Shown here piece after piece: positions 21,171-34,417 of a stretch of DNA of 64,000 nucleotides. The first letter of the stretch is position 1, and each line of letters opens with the position of its first letter. The notes under the pieces are model-generated. The model searched no databases and was not told the DNA's origin. It saw nothing but the letters and a program-made list of their open reading frames with translations. The position numbers were made by a program, and so were the translations under genes. The DNA is from Sebastes aleutianus (lineage: Eukaryota; Chordata; Actinopteri; Perciformes; Sebastidae): contig CAKAKS010000072.1 of the NCBI GenBank assembly GCA_916700875.1, positions 36,400,320 through 36,464,319 on the forward strand, in the 5' to 3' direction.

Positions 21171-22950
21171 ATCCACTCCTGTCCTCTTTTTAATATAACC
21201 ATTTTTGTCTTTTTTAGGGGGGTACAGGGGGTCTTTAAGGGGAGATAGCAGGTCAACAGTAGATTTCTCATAGAAGTGGTATACATCATCTGGAAGTTGG
21301 AAACATGAAGATTAATTTGAGATGCAGCTCAGCACTGTGTGTCAAGTTGGTCATGAATCTGAAATAAACATGAATCAATTAATTAATTAGAACATTATGA
21401 TTAAAGTATATGATGTCCATTCCCATGCTATATTCTGTCTCATAAGTTGCTGCAGCAATTTTTAGGTTGATATCATTTGTTACACAGATTTTATGCTAAA
21501 TTTAACTATTTTTTACCACTTGAGAATTGATAAAAAATTATCAATAATCCCTATAAAATATCACATTAAGACACCAAGACCTTGATGAACACCAGGCTGT
21601 GATTTGGTATCAAAAACTTGTTTATTGTTGATCGGATGGCAAGCACTTCTGTTCTGGAAACTGCTCAGAAACCCCCTTATTGTCAATCTGGCTAGGAAAG
21701 CCATCCATCCTCTGAATGCTCTAGGTCTTTAGTTTGTGGCTGTAAAGTTTCACGAGGCTGTGATTATCCTAGAGGTCACCACAGGTCATTTTATACAGTG
21801 AAGTCAAGTTTCAAAAAATGTCTCATTACAATGAAATGTCTACTATGGGGACTAACATCATCACACATGAATACAATTGGACTCATTGGATCCACAAGAG
21901 TCTCAGCTTTGTACTGCATGCAAAAAAAACAGCATGGTTTTCGGCCCAAACTGAAAACTGTCCTGATCTGAGCTCTAATCCTGATTCCTGATGTGACAGC
22001 AGTAAAAACTTCTTGTGTCCTGCAGACTGAAACTTCTTCTGCCCTCTGTTTACTGACAGATGCCTTACTGTCCTCACTTTGTTTGAAGGAAATGTCATTA
22101 GATGAAGCTGCTCTTTGCTTTGTGAAATGAAGCAGCTCTGTAAACAGCAGCAGCCCTCACTTGATTTACTGTGACATGAGTTTAAAAAAAAAAAACCCGT
22201 CTGAGCTTTAAAGTAAAAGAGTTGATCAGGGCAGCAGACTGGATTTACAGCAGAGGGAAGATTCCTGTGAGTAGAGGCTGTAAATGTCTGAATAAGGAGC
22301 CCTTTATTCACTCTTACTGGCTCATTCAGTTTTTGAACGGGGTCAAGAACAGTTGATGCTCTTCATCAGCTCTATTTTAACCTTTTTAACCCATTTTGAT
22401 TAAAGGGATGTATAGTTTACGTCTATTTCTCTAGATGTGACGTAAAAAGCTATGAGGCTACTTATCAAATATAAATCTGGATATGAATGAGATACAAAGA
22501 TTTCTCGTGTAAACTGACATTAAGAGCACACAAAGAGAGCGTGTAAGAAGCCGTTCCCACCACCAGTTTCAGATCAGCTGATGTTGACTTTTGCGGTTTG
22601 ATGCAGTCGCATCAGGAATTTTCTCAGCGTGCGATGTGGAAAACTTGGCAAAGCTCCATCATCAGCTCTTGTTCACTTTGAGGCCTTCTTCTGCAGCGTC
22701 GCTCTTCTGGTCAAAAGAAAACACTCACACAGGCTCTGCGCCGTGGCTGCACATATTGAGGCCGACAGTATCTGTGTCAGCACGCAGCGGGAGGCCACAA
22801 GTCAGAGAAACTCTTCTTCTTCTCTTTCTTTATTGACCTGTTTAGGTTTGTTTCTGCAACAATGAGGTGATTTATACACCTTTTCTCTTTAAATATGGAT
22901 TTAAAATAAATCTTTCAAGTTTGTCTATGTCAACTTAATATCACAACCTG
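21171..22950. other. Intergenic stretch, no gene recognised
   Basis: Includes a dispersed-repeat piece at about 21285-21390 (GAAGATTAATTTGAGATGCA). A 142-codon minus-strand frame at 21883-22311 has no recognisable motif. Confidence 0.45.
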
Positions 22951-23431
22951 CGTGTCAGTGTGCTGACTTGACTATGACTTGCCCCAAACTGCATGTGATT
23001 ATCATAAAGTGGGCATGTCTGTAAAGGGGAGACTCGTGGGTACCCATAGAAACCATTTTCATTCACATATCTTGAGGTCAGAGGTCAAGCGACCCTTTTG
23101 GAAATGGCTATGACAGTTTTTCCTCAATAAAATTTTGTGTAAGTTTGGAGTGTTATTTAGCCTCCTTCTCCACAAGCTAGTATGACATGGTTGGTACCAA
23201 TGGATTCCTTCGGTTTTTTAGTTTCAGATAATCAGTATCTTCACTATAGCTTTAAAACTGAGCCAGCTACAACCTTCGAACGATCGAATCGAGGCCCGGC
23301 CTGACAGCGGCCTGTTGGATTTTTAAGAGGTTAATTAAAAATTGCAAGTTTCGTTAATGCGTTAAAGAAATCAGTGGCGTTAAAACAAATTTATTATTAT
23401 CACGTTAACTTTGACAGCCCTAATACCTTTA
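22951..23431 (+). mobile_element. hAT MITE fragment (TTGACAGCCCT family), 5' truncated
   Basis: Shares TTGCCCCAAACTGCATGTGA and TTCACATATCTTGAGGTCAG with the other copies, and ends in the intact terminus GTTAACTTTGACAGCCCT at about 23430. Confidence 0.85.
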
Positions 23432-24307
23432 TATATTGATTTCTTAGAAAAGATGAATTTATATTTTGGTTCCACTTTAATGTAGTCAAACTCTGGGTTG
23501 GAGTGCGTATGTATGCCACACAGACTTCGAATTCAATCCCAAATATCAGTCTCTCTAACTTGATCTTTATTTCAAATGAACACAGCTGTCATTGACAGTG
23601 GGTGGGAAGCCGGTGAGGGATCATGTTAATGTTAATAAGCGACTCTCAGATTCTCACACTGTTTGGATTCATTCAGGGAACACACAGTTTTACCACAAAG
23701 TACAGCTGTCTGTTTATTTGTAACAATCATGGTATTAAAACGTTTGACCTGACTGAATACTATCTTACATCTAAAAGAGAAATCAGCACACAGTTTGTCC
23801 AAAATAATTGGCCAAACTGTACACACAATGCACTCATAAAACCACAGGTTCTTTCTTTGCATTGTTCTGGTGTCCCTGAGCTTTGCTTTGGCAGCAACGA
23901 AGATTATCATTATGCAATCTCACTGGAAAGACAAGCCCACAATCCCCAGAGGTGCTGCGGTTAAATTAATGTGCTGAACTGAATGTAACAGCTGGAAGAA
24001 GACCAGACTGGTCGGCTCACCGCTGCCAAGAGCTGAAACCAGTTCAGGATCTGTCAGTCCAATACGGATAAACACTTCAAACTAAATGTACAAACCTTGT
24101 TTCTGTAGTATCCATGTGGCCTTAGCCACACCTTCTGAAACTACAGAACATTTAACATGTTTGGATTATTGATTATGTTTTAATATATTTGTTTTCAGTT
24201 ATGATTCATACAGGAGGGATATTCCCCTATCCTGTGACCTGTGACTTTTGTTTTTGTCAATCCTGCCCCTCCTGTTCCCTCCATTTCAGATCTTCTACCC
24301 AAAGACA
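23432..24307. other. Intergenic stretch, no gene recognised
   Basis: Overlapping open frames exist on both strands at about 23623-23964, but they lack motifs or splice context. Confidence 0.45.
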
Positions 24308-24977
24308 TACTTGCCAACTTTGAGACCTCAAAAATAGGAAAGATTTTGAAACCAAAGCAGGAGTCTGGTCAGAGTTTCCTTCATTCTGGTGACTTTTAAA
24401 GAATGAAAATAACAAAATAATAAGTACACTGCAACAGCATTTTTATGTTAAATAGGCTTACTTTTAATTTTACTTTTAATTCTCAGGAAAGAAAACTGAA
24501 TAATTTGTCCCTCTGGCGTGATTTTGTGTGAATCTCTGGCATAATATTCAACAGTATTTATTCATTCATTCATTTTTTTTGCCCCTGCTTGAATATATCG
24601 TTCTCTCCATCTCTCACTCACTGAAAGCCCTTTTCCCACAGCTCTCTGAAACACATTATTTCCAATGACTTGCATCACGCTACGACAACTTTTCGCTGCG
24701 TTGAGCAAAGCTCGACTTTGGTCTCAAACTGCGTTGTGTTACGAGCATCTCGACAACATAAGGTGTAGCTCTATTGCTGTCCAGGCGGAAACACTCAGGC
24801 TTATACACCTGTACAGCGCCAGAAACGGGTTGAGATAACAAAAAGGGGAAAAAAAGTGTGAATATTTGCCATAAATCGGGAGAAATACGGGAGAATTGTG
24901 ACCCCGGGAAGAATCTGGGAGAGGGCCATGAAAAACAGGAGTCTCCTGGGACAATCAGGAGGGTTGGTAAGTATGCA
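24308..24977. mobile_element. Terminal-inverted-repeat element (ATACTTGCCAAC...GTTGGTAAGTAT)
   Basis: The ends ATACTTGCCAACTTTGAGAC and CAGGAGGGTTGGTAAGTAT are inverted relatives. A second, shorter member in the opposite orientation lies at about 26746-27140 and shares TTTTTGCCCCTGCTTGA and TTTTATGTTAAA-type blocks. No transposase frame is evident. Confidence 0.7.
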
Positions 24978-26559
24978 CAAAGAACCTGGTTCTCACTAAA
25001 CATCCCTGTTCGTTCTAAATGCTTAAAACAACCTACGTGTTTAGAGTGTGTTTGGAGTCAGCTGTTATATCGATGTTTTTTTCTTCTTTCCTTCAACAGT
25101 ACCCATTCAAAACGTGTCTGTTCAGAATGGGCCTGTGGTGTTGCTGCTTGCTCATCCAAACAACTTCACACACTGCACTTCCTTGGGCCCTGAGCAATAC
25201 ACCTGCCATGACACAGTTGCATCCGCTAGCAATGCGAGAGTATACCAACCCGTTCACATCACAATTCGTCATACTGACGCTTTGTCAGACCCCACAGTGT
25301 TACATGACAGAGGAGAATACTGTTGGAACTTTTTCCGTTTTCCAGTCCAGAAAAGTGTCAGGGACCCTCGGTCATTATTGAACTACAACGGTGCAACTGC
25401 GCTCTAAATATTGAGGTAGTCTGTTTTTCTTTGGGCCCTCTGCAGTCTACTCAGTGGTCAGATTGAAGTCCTGACTTGTTGCTATTTAACATTTTGATGC
25501 TCAGCTTCCAGTTTTTTTACCAATGACTGGTGATTTCCTCTATTTTTGTTGAGCATTTTGTTCTCTATGTACAAAACAAACCCTTCATACAAAATATCTA
25601 TTTGTAAAGACTTTCTACAACCTAAAAGCATGAGGGACCATTCAAACATATAGATTATCCTCTCAAACATCTGACCGGACCCAATCAAGCTTTGTGGCAG
25701 GAAATACCAATGCACGTGCTATTAGGTTTGAGGAATTCTGCAATTTTGACTCATTTCCAAAGTGATACTGATTTTGGACTCTCAACACTAATTGTCTCTG
25801 ACAGGCTTGAAGGAAATGAACAACAATGTCCTGAAGGAGTTTCAGGTGTGAACAGGAGAGATCAGATAACCCCAGCTGTCTGCTGTCAATACAGAGGAGA
25901 AGACCAACTGAGAGAAATGGTAGGTTTTTTTTATAACACAAACACAAAACATGCTGGAGATTAATTGACAGTCATTTTTCTTCCTGAATCAGAACTAAAA
26001 TTGTCTTTGAGAAAGCACACACACCTTCCTGACTCCTGCAGTAAGTTGAAGATGAGTGGAGGGATAAAAATGTTAACTTAATAAGAAAGGGAGAATCAAC
26101 CTTCTGTCCTCCCTAAGGGTGCGTATCTTTCCCAGAATGCACTGTGGCCGCAGACACAAGCCCTCTCTCTGTGTCGGCGTTCCCACCGTCGGGAATCACA
26201 TGATGGATGACTGCGTGGGAACTGAGAGCTGCAGACACACTAACACAGGAATAACCTGAACACAACACAGACGGGCTCAGTGTTTAAAGTCAGAGAAACT
26301 TCTCTGTGATCAAATTCACATGTGTTTTCAGGTTGAGAAGACATTTATTTTCCACACCTTCCTTTATCCTGTCTCGTCTACTTCTACTGCACTTAGCGAT
26401 TTCCTACGTTTTCCAGAACGTTTTGAAAACCCTCGCAGAAGATACATGAATTTGTTGCATGCCTCGTCACATGTGTAGCTCTGTAACCTTCAGTCGACCA
26501 CCTGATTCTCTCCGGGTCGTCAGGACACGATCCATCCTCCAGCTGAAGAGAGAGATGAC
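24978..26559. other. Intergenic stretch, no gene assigned
   Basis: Two overlapping plus-strand frames of about 120 codons (25019-25407) and several short ones occur, without recognisable motifs. I see no tRNA or clear mobile element. Confidence 0.4.
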
Positions 26560-26567
26560 AGAGAGAA

Positions 26568-27345
26568 AGGCTGCGTCCAAAATCTCATACTCATAGTGCG
26601 AGGCCATGGTAACCTGTACTAACGTCATGTGACCAAAACAATGATTTGTGAGAACCATAAAGTCTGAGCTAATTTAAAAACTACATTATTCCTATAGCAA
26701 AGTGGAATGTTATATTTACATTTAAATTGAAGTGTTATTGACGTACTTGCCAATCCTCCCAATTTTCACCTTTTTCCTCCCGGGGCGCCTTCAGTGAGTG
26801 AGAGACGGAGAGAGAATGATGGAGAGAGCTGACTGAAAGAAATACTCAAGCAGGGGCAAAAAATGAATAAAAACTGATGAATATTAGTTTATGCCAGAGA
26901 TTCACATGCCAAGTTTACGCCAGAGGGGCTAATTATTCAGTTTTCTTTCCTGGGAATTAAAGGTAAAATTAAAAGTTTAACATAAAAATGCTGTTGCGTT
27001 GTACTTATTATTTTGTTATTTTCAGTTTTAAAGTCATCAGAATGCAGGAAACAATATTTTCTGGGGAAGGAACCCCAGACTCTCGCTTTGGTTTTGAAAT
27101 CCTCCCTTTTTTTAAGGTCTCAAAGTTGGCAAGTATAATTATTGACGTAACAGAGCTGTCCGCCATTGTCTGTTAAGAACCTTGTCATTACTACCGCATT
27201 GCATTGTGGGATATTTATGCTGGTGTAGTGTCCAGTGTTTGCATACTGTAATATTTCACCGGAAATAGCATGTAATACGCATACTATTGGTTTAAGGTTT
27301 CAGACATACTAAAATAGCTCACATACTGTTTTAGCATGTTAGTGT
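26568..27345. mobile_element. GCGTCC(G)AAAT-type repeat, interrupted by a second element
   Basis: It starts near GGCTGCGTCCAAAATCTCAT and shares CCATGGTAACC, GTTTGTGAGAA and GCATTGCATTGTGGGATATT with the uninterrupted copy at 36626-37040. The reading is broken after GTTATTGACGTA by the insertion at 26746-27140. Confidence 0.75.
26746..27140. mobile_element. Nested ATACTTGCCAAC-type element with duplicated target
   Basis: The ends are TACTTGCCAATCCTCCC and CTCAAAGTTGGCAAGTATAA. The host sequence TTATTGACGTA is present on both sides, and the paralogous copy at 36910 gives the uninterrupted site GTTATTGATGTTACAGAGC. Confidence 0.8.
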
Positions 27346-28083
27346 GGAATTTCATGTCAACCAACGACATGATGACGCCCATTCAATTGGCTGATAACAT
27401 TCAAAATGTGTGCCCCTACACAGAGGGGGAACCCAGTGAGAGAACAGTAAGAACAATTGGTGTAACCAGTGGAAAACCATAGAAGAAACAGTGGGAGAAC
27501 CAGAACTGGTGAATGAGAACAGGAGAACCAATGACAGAACCAGTGAGTGAGAACCAGTCGATCATTTCAGTCATGCAGAAATGAATCAGTGGCTGCAGTT
27601 TGTACAGACTGACGTTACATTGATAATAAATATGTAGCTGTAACACAGTGATGACCTCATTCGGGTGTTTAAGAACACGAGGCTGCTCGGTTTGCTTGAT
27701 TCCCGACGCCGTGCAGACAAAGCAAAACCCTTTTCACCGTGAGAGAGTATACACAGGAATGTGCTGTAATTATGCAGCACAATGCTTTGATCCACTGTGG
27801 CGTTCTGTGATACTTTCTATTTGTCTTTCTGTCTTATTGTTTCTTACTTCTCTGATTTTCTGAACTGCTCAGTTTTAGTTGACATTGTCAGTGAATCAGC
27901 CAGACATGGAAGAGGATTTTTGGGGTGTTTTGTCCTTTTGTGTGTTTGATTTTGTGCTAATTTGATGATTTGTGTTGGTTTATTATATCAGCCTAACTTA
28001 AAACTGAGGTGACCGACGCTGTTGATTTGACTTTTCTTCCAGTCTGAGCTGTCCACCTCATAGATATTGTTGGCCCCTTACAA
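27346..28083. other. Intergenic stretch, no gene recognised
   Basis: Contains a locally repetitive GAGAACCAGT-like stretch at about 27430-27570. Nothing else stands out. Confidence 0.4.
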
Positions 28084-29385
28084 TTAAGCTGCCTTCACAT
28101 GATAAGAAATTTGCTCTTCACTCCCCGCGAGGCAGGGCGCAAAGCTTACAGAGGCAAAGCGCAGCGCAGGTATAATATGCCATCAACAACAGTTGCAGCT
28201 CTTATCTCATTGGTTGGGCTTTGAAAGGTCAGCGGCAACTGAGGTCAAAGGTGGGTGGCTCCTGGCGACTCCGGCCGTTGCCATCTTGGCACTGACGTCT
28301 CCAGCTAATCCAAAAAAGGGCAAAGAGGTGGAGCGTGGATGGAGCTGAGGCGGCATGAAGCCTGGTTGCTGAAACATGCCCACCTAGCTTGAAGCTACCA
28401 AGCTAGCCAGTGATAACTGTTGCTCTTTATTGCCGGTTGGAACCGTTGCTAACATATACATAAAATAATACTAACGGTAGTTTTTCACTCACCGGAAAAA
28501 CTGGAGCACAGACTTCTTCAAATCAATCAATCGATTTAGCTTTATTTGTCACATGAAATCGTACAATGTAACGTTACAACTCCAGTGAAATGCATCCCGT
28601 CACCTCCTTTAATTTGTGTATTAGCGTTATTCACCACAAAAAACATGTCTCCTCTATTTTCTTAGAGTCCTCTGTTCTGTCAGATCGGTATATAGAAAAA
28701 GAGTCACGGTTGAATGGCGCTGTCTGGGGTGTTCCAGGATTTAGCCGAGTTTCACGGACATTACAGTTCCCGATATCCCGTTTGAAACTGTACAAGTACA
28801 ATTAACCGCACAACAAATATATTATTTGTCCGATATGTGCATGAAAATATCTCCAAAAGGCACCAACATCACAATCACGGCCCAGAGGCTGAGTTCAGTG
28901 ACTTGAATTAGCTGAGGTGACTAGCAGACAGCTAGCGGCTGTGACGGCACCCACCTGTCACTCAAAGCGGCCACGCCCTTAATTTTGCATAACTTTAAGC
29001 CTTAATATATTTTAAACAGGTGAGTTATATATAAATTCACCTCTGTATGGTTGTCATGAAAGGGGAATTTAGATATAGAGACAAAAACTGTTTTTTGTAC
29101 CAGGCTGCAAACATGTTTGTTTTTGCTGTAAATTTGGGCATTTTAACGTTGGGGTCTATTGGGATTGACTCGCTTTTGGAGCCTAAAGTGACCACTTGAA
29201 GAGCTGCAGTTTTTGGCACTTCTGCATTTGCTTCTCCTCTCCGAGGTTACCGCTTGGGTGCATCACGCCAAGTGTAGTGCTTCCACCTAGTTGGGCGGCA
29301 CCACTCTCCCCATAGAAAACAATGGCACAGCCAGTGCAGAGCCATTTTACCGCTGATCATGTGCGGGCGGCTTTACATTAAAAAT
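28084..29385. mobile_element. Probable inverted-repeat element of about 1.3 kb with internal insertions
   Basis: The left end AAGCTGCCTTCACATGATAA and the right end CATGTGCGGGCGGCTTTACAT are inverted relatives. Inside are unrelated repeat pieces, including an AGCTTTATTTGTCACATGAA tract at about 28540 seen widely in fishes. No transposase frame is seen. Confidence 0.5.
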
Positions 29386-30148
29386 ATCTGACAGTATTCC
29401 TCCTAATCACGACTTCAATATCCATTTTTATGCAGATGATACAGTTTTATATGTCTTCAATGTGCCTTTGATGCTTTCCAATCACTTCTTAATCACAGAC
29501 TTGTTTTAAATGCAGATGAGACCAACTACATCCACCAGTATCTCTAACTATGCAGCCATTAAAACTTTAAAATGGTTCTCATATCACTCTTTCTAAGTCA
29601 TACAAATACTGAAGAATCTGGTTTGTCAGCAAAATGTGACCCAAAAATTAAAACTCAAATCACATAGAATTAAAGGCTGTTTGTCTTTTCTAAGCCGTAA
29701 CACTATAGTTCACACAGCTTTAATGTCTGCACTTGATTACAGAGATATTCTGCACTGTCATGCTGCCCTATCATTACATCAGCAGCTAAATCTTGTTTAT
29801 CACAGTGCATCACACTATATCACTGATGACTAATGTCATATTTCTTACAAGAAGAAATAGTAATTTCATGATATTTATCTATAAATCTCTACTGTTAAAG
29901 CTGCCAAACTACCTCACATCTCTTCTCTCATGTCAATCTTGTAACTACATGATCCAAAAACTATTTGACCTTAGATATTCTGTATGTACGCAGTAATCTT
30001 TTACTGCCCTCAAGTTAGATTTGTTTATTCCCCTTGGCAAATTCAAAGCTTTAATATCTGCTGTGTGCTGTTCTTGTTTGCTGGTTGTGTGATTCTCTGA
30101 TTGTGAATCTCAACAAGACTGCTTGATTAAATAAAGTTTAAATTAAAA
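29386..30148 (+). mobile_element. Decayed L2-like LINE, 3' end with reverse-transcriptase remnant
   Basis: In broken frames the stretch reads IHFYADDTVLY at about 29422-29455, the catalytic YADD block of LINE reverse transcriptase. Further on are ALMSALDYRDILHCHAA, VYHSASHYITDD and IYKSLLLKLPNYLTSLL, which match the C-terminal part of L2/Maui-type ORF2. Many stops and frameshifts are present. It ends with an AATAAAGTTTAAATTAAAA tail. Confidence 0.8.
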
Positions 30149-32299
30149 GAGCCATCTTTGTGCCAAAGTCTACAGTATATTAGACTTGAGCAAAGTTTTA
30201 TGTGTTGATTTTAATTTAACTTGTATCTTGAGTAATTAACTCAGTCACTGCCCTGGCTTTCAGAATTTACAACCTACTGAAAACCTCAGAGCCCATAACC
30301 ATTTCAAACCACCAGATCGCTCCATACTGCATCACTCCTGATGCTATTAGAAACATTACACCCTCTTTTCACCAGAAAAACCCATTTTTTCCTGTTTTCC
30401 ACAGAGACTCGGGGCAGAACGAACAGGATCGTCTGCAGCGAGCTCTGCTAATTACCACCAGATGTTTGGCTTCTGCACAACTCGCACACACACACACACA
30501 TATACACACACATACAGTATACACTTACTAATGTGTGTCACAGACAATCACTTAACAGGCAACTGTGTTGACATGCAGAGAAGAAAAACTCAAAGGGGAA
30601 GATATCCGGTTTGTAAATGTCAGAGTTACACTTGTTTGACTGCCATTTTTATTTGGGTCAAGGACTTCAGGCTGTTCTCATATACCGTTCGCAGCTATAC
30701 CTACAAAAACTAATGCTGTAATCCATATACAGTATAACCCACAAAATCAATGCATACTTAGTCCACGTAATTGTGAACAAGGAAGTATAAAGAGCGACAA
30801 ATGGGAAGGGGTCAGGGTGGATGGGTGGGTGAAAAAAACAAAAATCAACGTTGACTTATTTGACATATAACTTCCATATTTAAGTGACGCCACTGCCGTA
30901 GTTATTCTAACCCAAACATGATTCTTTTCTTAAACCTAACCAAGTAGTTTCCTGTGAAGACAGAACTTTATTTTGCTGGACATTTGTAGGAAAACGCATG
31001 AAAAATTAGGTATAACTTCATAAGATATAAGATACGATATACGAACCGTTGTATGAGGATACGTTGAGGACTTGGACCCGCCTTGTGTACCCACTGGGTT
31101 AAAAATCTACACTGGACAGGATATTGTTCACACCAGAAAATCACTGGTTCCCAACCTTTATGCATTGGGACCCTTTAAAAGTAGGTAATGCCTGTTTGTG
31201 ACCCCTCATCACAGGTTATGGCCTCAGACATGAGAGTGATTGTCTCACTTGCAGGACTTGGTCTGAAGAGGTGAAATTATCCAGATGCCCTATATATGCA
31301 CGACCAATTGGCTTTCTTATCAATATGCATCCTTTGTGTAGGGCGAAGTGACCATAAACAATAAAAAAAAATACTTCCTGTCAGCTTCAGATGAACTAAC
31401 TGAACTTACACGTTTACTAAAGGTCGGGGTCTTTTTAAACTGACTGCGATTGGACAGCACCATGTCATGAAGTTGTGATAGTAACTACCAGGTCTTTAGG
31501 AGCAGAAATCGGATGAAGAATTCAACATGACAAATGTAGTGTGTGATCTATTGTTTTAGTTCATTTGATCCTCACATATAAATATAAATATGCTGATCAT
31601 ATCACTCACTCACCGTCTGTATAAAATTAGTTATTTTAGAACATGAAGAACGAGTTGAAATGACATCTTAGCTGTTTAGCCAACACCCTAAAAAGCTCGA
31701 GGAACACACACAGCTGTTTCCTGGCTGGCCTGGCTCACTCAAATTTCTAAAATATGACACATGACACACGTGTACATTTACATTTAAAGCTCAGACTGTG
31801 TTTTAGAGCCTTCGACTTCAGAGAGAAGAAAAGCAGAGAAGACAAAAGGTCGCTCGCCTCTTGTGCTGAAAGATCCTCAGTCACAAGGCCGCATTAGGAA
31901 CTTAAATATTTTGTGGGTATCATTTCCCCATTTTGGGCAAAATACTCCAGAGAAACGTTTATTACTATATGAAAATATTCTTCTTTGGCAGATATTTTAC
32001 AAGCCTGATCAGTAAAGACTGGAACAATAAGGCACGCACAGTGGAGTCGGGTTTCTGCAATATGTGAGGGAAGAAAAACAACGATCTGTGAATCGATAGT
32101 ATAACCACAATCATCAAACATTCCCGAGCTCATAAACTATATTCTTGCACACTGTGTTTCATGGCTTAAAAAGCACCACACAAATCATGTTCTGCATCTA
32201 AGAATACAGATTTTTAGCACTCGGCCAAACAAAACTGTTTGAGGACGACTTTTTCTCACAAAACATAATTCAATTTCACCCTTTGCTGATGAGTTTCTA
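30149..32299. other. Intergenic stretch with small repeat pieces
   Basis: Contains a short (CA)n at about 30485-30520, a fragment of the 13.2-kb repeat family (AAACCTAACCAAGTAGTTT at about 30942), and a hAT-like end CACTGGTTCCCAACCTTT at about 31142. No gene is recognised. Confidence 0.45.
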
Positions 32300-33000
32300 C
32301 TTCACATCGCTGCCCGACTAGTGGGGACACGGGGCATCCCCTGCTTGTTCGCAAGCAATCTCTAACTCTAATTGGAGGAGATTGCTGGGGGACTCTGTAG
32401 CAGCAGCATTCCTGCATGATAGAACTGTATTACAGGGCTGGGACAAGGCCTGGGAATAGAGCCAGAGATACTGGGTGGGGTGGGGGGCTGGCAGTGATCC
32501 CAACAAAACCATTCTCGTTCATTTTAACGTGTTCAACCTCCTTAAACAGAGCCCAGAGCGATTCCCTCACATAACTTTATACAGCTGCATCACATGCACA
32601 ATGACAAAGCACCGCTGTCAGATACACTCACACAGTATGTTCACAGTACAATCCGCAAAGAAAGAAGGATATAATACTTATTTTCTATTTGAAATCATCA
32701 TGCGATGGGATTTTAAGACGTTCCAAGGGCCCAATAAGTGTCATGCAACTCAGTCAACACACCAACGATCATGTCAGCTTTTATTTTGAGGAGGGAAAAA
32801 GTGAAACCACAATATTGCAGTTAGGTGGTTTTTCCACGACAACAGCAAACAGAGTAATGACAGAGGGTTGGGCCTGGCATCATAACACCGGTCCCCGGAG
32901 AGGAGAATAGAGTCGTTATTGTCTGAAGAGACTTTAAATTATTCATCAGGCTGATCCATGAGGCTGGAAAGACCCCCGCCCCATTCCTCAGCGTCTCACA
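32300..33000. promoter_or_regulatory. Candidate conserved noncoding elements
   Basis: Two non-repetitive blocks, about 32330-32490 (CTCTAATTGGAGGAGATTGC) and 32840-33000 (TTTAAATTATTCATCAGGCT), have balanced composition and homeobox-like TAATT or ATTCAT cores. The assignment rests on appearance only. Confidence 0.2.
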
Positions 33001-33151
33001 CTTTGTTTCTTTCTTTTTTTGCTTTTTATTTGTAATTGTGCTTCGGATGCTGGTCAGTTGGGCACTTTGGCATATTCTACATTTAGACAACTACTGGCTC
33101 AATTTCCATCACTTTTGCTGTGAATATTCATGGTCCCCAGGGGATGAATCT

Positions 33152-33678
33152 TTAAGGCCCTGACACACCAAGCCGTCCGTCGGCCGTCGGCGAGCATCTG
33201 TCAGCCTAGTTTTTGTGGTGTGACCAGCACCGTCGCCTGAGTTTTTTTCGCCTGATTCAGCATGTTGAATCGATGGCAGAGCTCGTCGGTGAGAGAAACC
33301 ACTCTGATTGGCTGTTCGGCTTAAACGAATCAGTGCAAAAGAAGAGAAACGGACGTGAGGAAAGCAAGCCAACGAGTTAAGTCAAGAGGAAAAACACAGA
33401 AGACTCTATCATAACAACGGCATATACTGTATATCCGCCATCTCGTAGTCCTCAGTCTTCTGGTTTCTCTTTTTGAATGACGAATACAGACTACCGCCGC
33501 CTGCCGGTGTTGAGAGTTATTCCTCTCACGCAGGCGCAGAACGCAGGTATTAACCGGCTGTAGTCTTGTACTACAAGTGCAACTTGACGGCCGAGACAAA
33601 GATAAAGTGAAGCGACACAACAGTTGGCCTTCATTGCCGCTAGTTCTTTGATGTCGGCTTGGAGTGTCTTGGCCTTTA
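33152..33678 (+). mobile_element. Full-length MITE with about 25-bp termini (TTAAGGCCCTGACACACCAA)
   Basis: The left terminus TTAAGGCCCTGACACACCAA and the right terminus TTGGAGTGTCTTGGCCTTTAA are inverted with a few mismatches. A flanking TTA/TTAA-type target is compatible. Related copies lie at 15433-15530, 34760-34880 and 46917-47330. Confidence 0.8.
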
Positions 33679-33731
33679 AAGGAAAAGGACGACAATTTGA
33701 GAAATGGGCTTATTATATTTCATACTATTTC

Positions 33732-33815
33732 TTGGCAACAACGTAACGCAACAACGTAACGCAACAACGTAACGCAACAACGTAACGCAACAACGTAACG
33801 CAACGCAACAACATA
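33732..33815. repeat. 15-bp tandem repeat, about 5 copies
   Basis: The unit is AACGTAACGCAACAA. The array starts within TTGGCAACAACGTAACGC and decays into CAACGCAACAACATAA. Confidence 0.9.
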
Positions 33816-34417
33816 ATAGCGTTATTATTCCACGCAACTTTCAATAACGGTCGCTCGATATTATTACGTCACCTGCTCTGCACGTCGTTCATTGTACTAC
33901 ATTGTTCACGTGCTGCAAAAACGTCCACTTTCAACATATCCATGGTTTGCAGAAACGAACAATGGCAACGTTTTTTCCTGGCGACTGGGCTGCTTTCCAC
34001 CTGTATGAATCCTTTTGGTCTGTGGTTGTCAAAAATGTGAGTCACAATCACCTAATTTCTAACATTAAGTCAAGAAATTGATCTGTGACTCCAGACAGCA
34101 ACAGCATCAAGTCATATACACACCTAGGATGGTGGAATACTTCCTCATCCTCTGGATTTGAATTATTTCTTATCAACCTCTTCTATTCAAACCTTCACAT
34201 TTAGAGTCTTTGCAGCAGCATAAAGCTGCATTCTGAAAAGGTCAATGATCCTCAGGGGACGTCACGTCAACGGACAGGAAGACGACTCACTTTGACCCGC
34301 TTAGACCAGAGTGTACCAAGGGGAATTCTGGGATTGGCTGCCCATCCCCTGCCCATAAAAGCCGCTATTGTAGTCAATAGTCTCTTGATTCAAAGCATAG
34401 GACACAGCCCTTGTCTT
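33816..34417. other. Unassigned stretch upstream of tRNA-Pro
   Basis: Contains TATTACGTCACCTGCTCTG and GTCGTTCATT, shared loosely with about 52120-52165, and an upstream ATAAAAG about 60 bp before the tRNA. No protein gene is seen. Confidence 0.35.

Noticed and set aside
21883..22311. 142-codon minus-strand frame
   Set aside because: No recognisable motif, Cys/Ser-rich chance composition, and no splice or promoter context.
25019..25407. Two overlapping frames of about 120 codons
   Set aside because: Both are open in the same DNA, which argues for low stop density rather than coding. No motif is recognised in either.
33732..33815. Regular short repeats that might suggest a CRISPR array
   Set aside because: The units are contiguous with no spacers, in a vertebrate genome; this is a simple tandem repeat.
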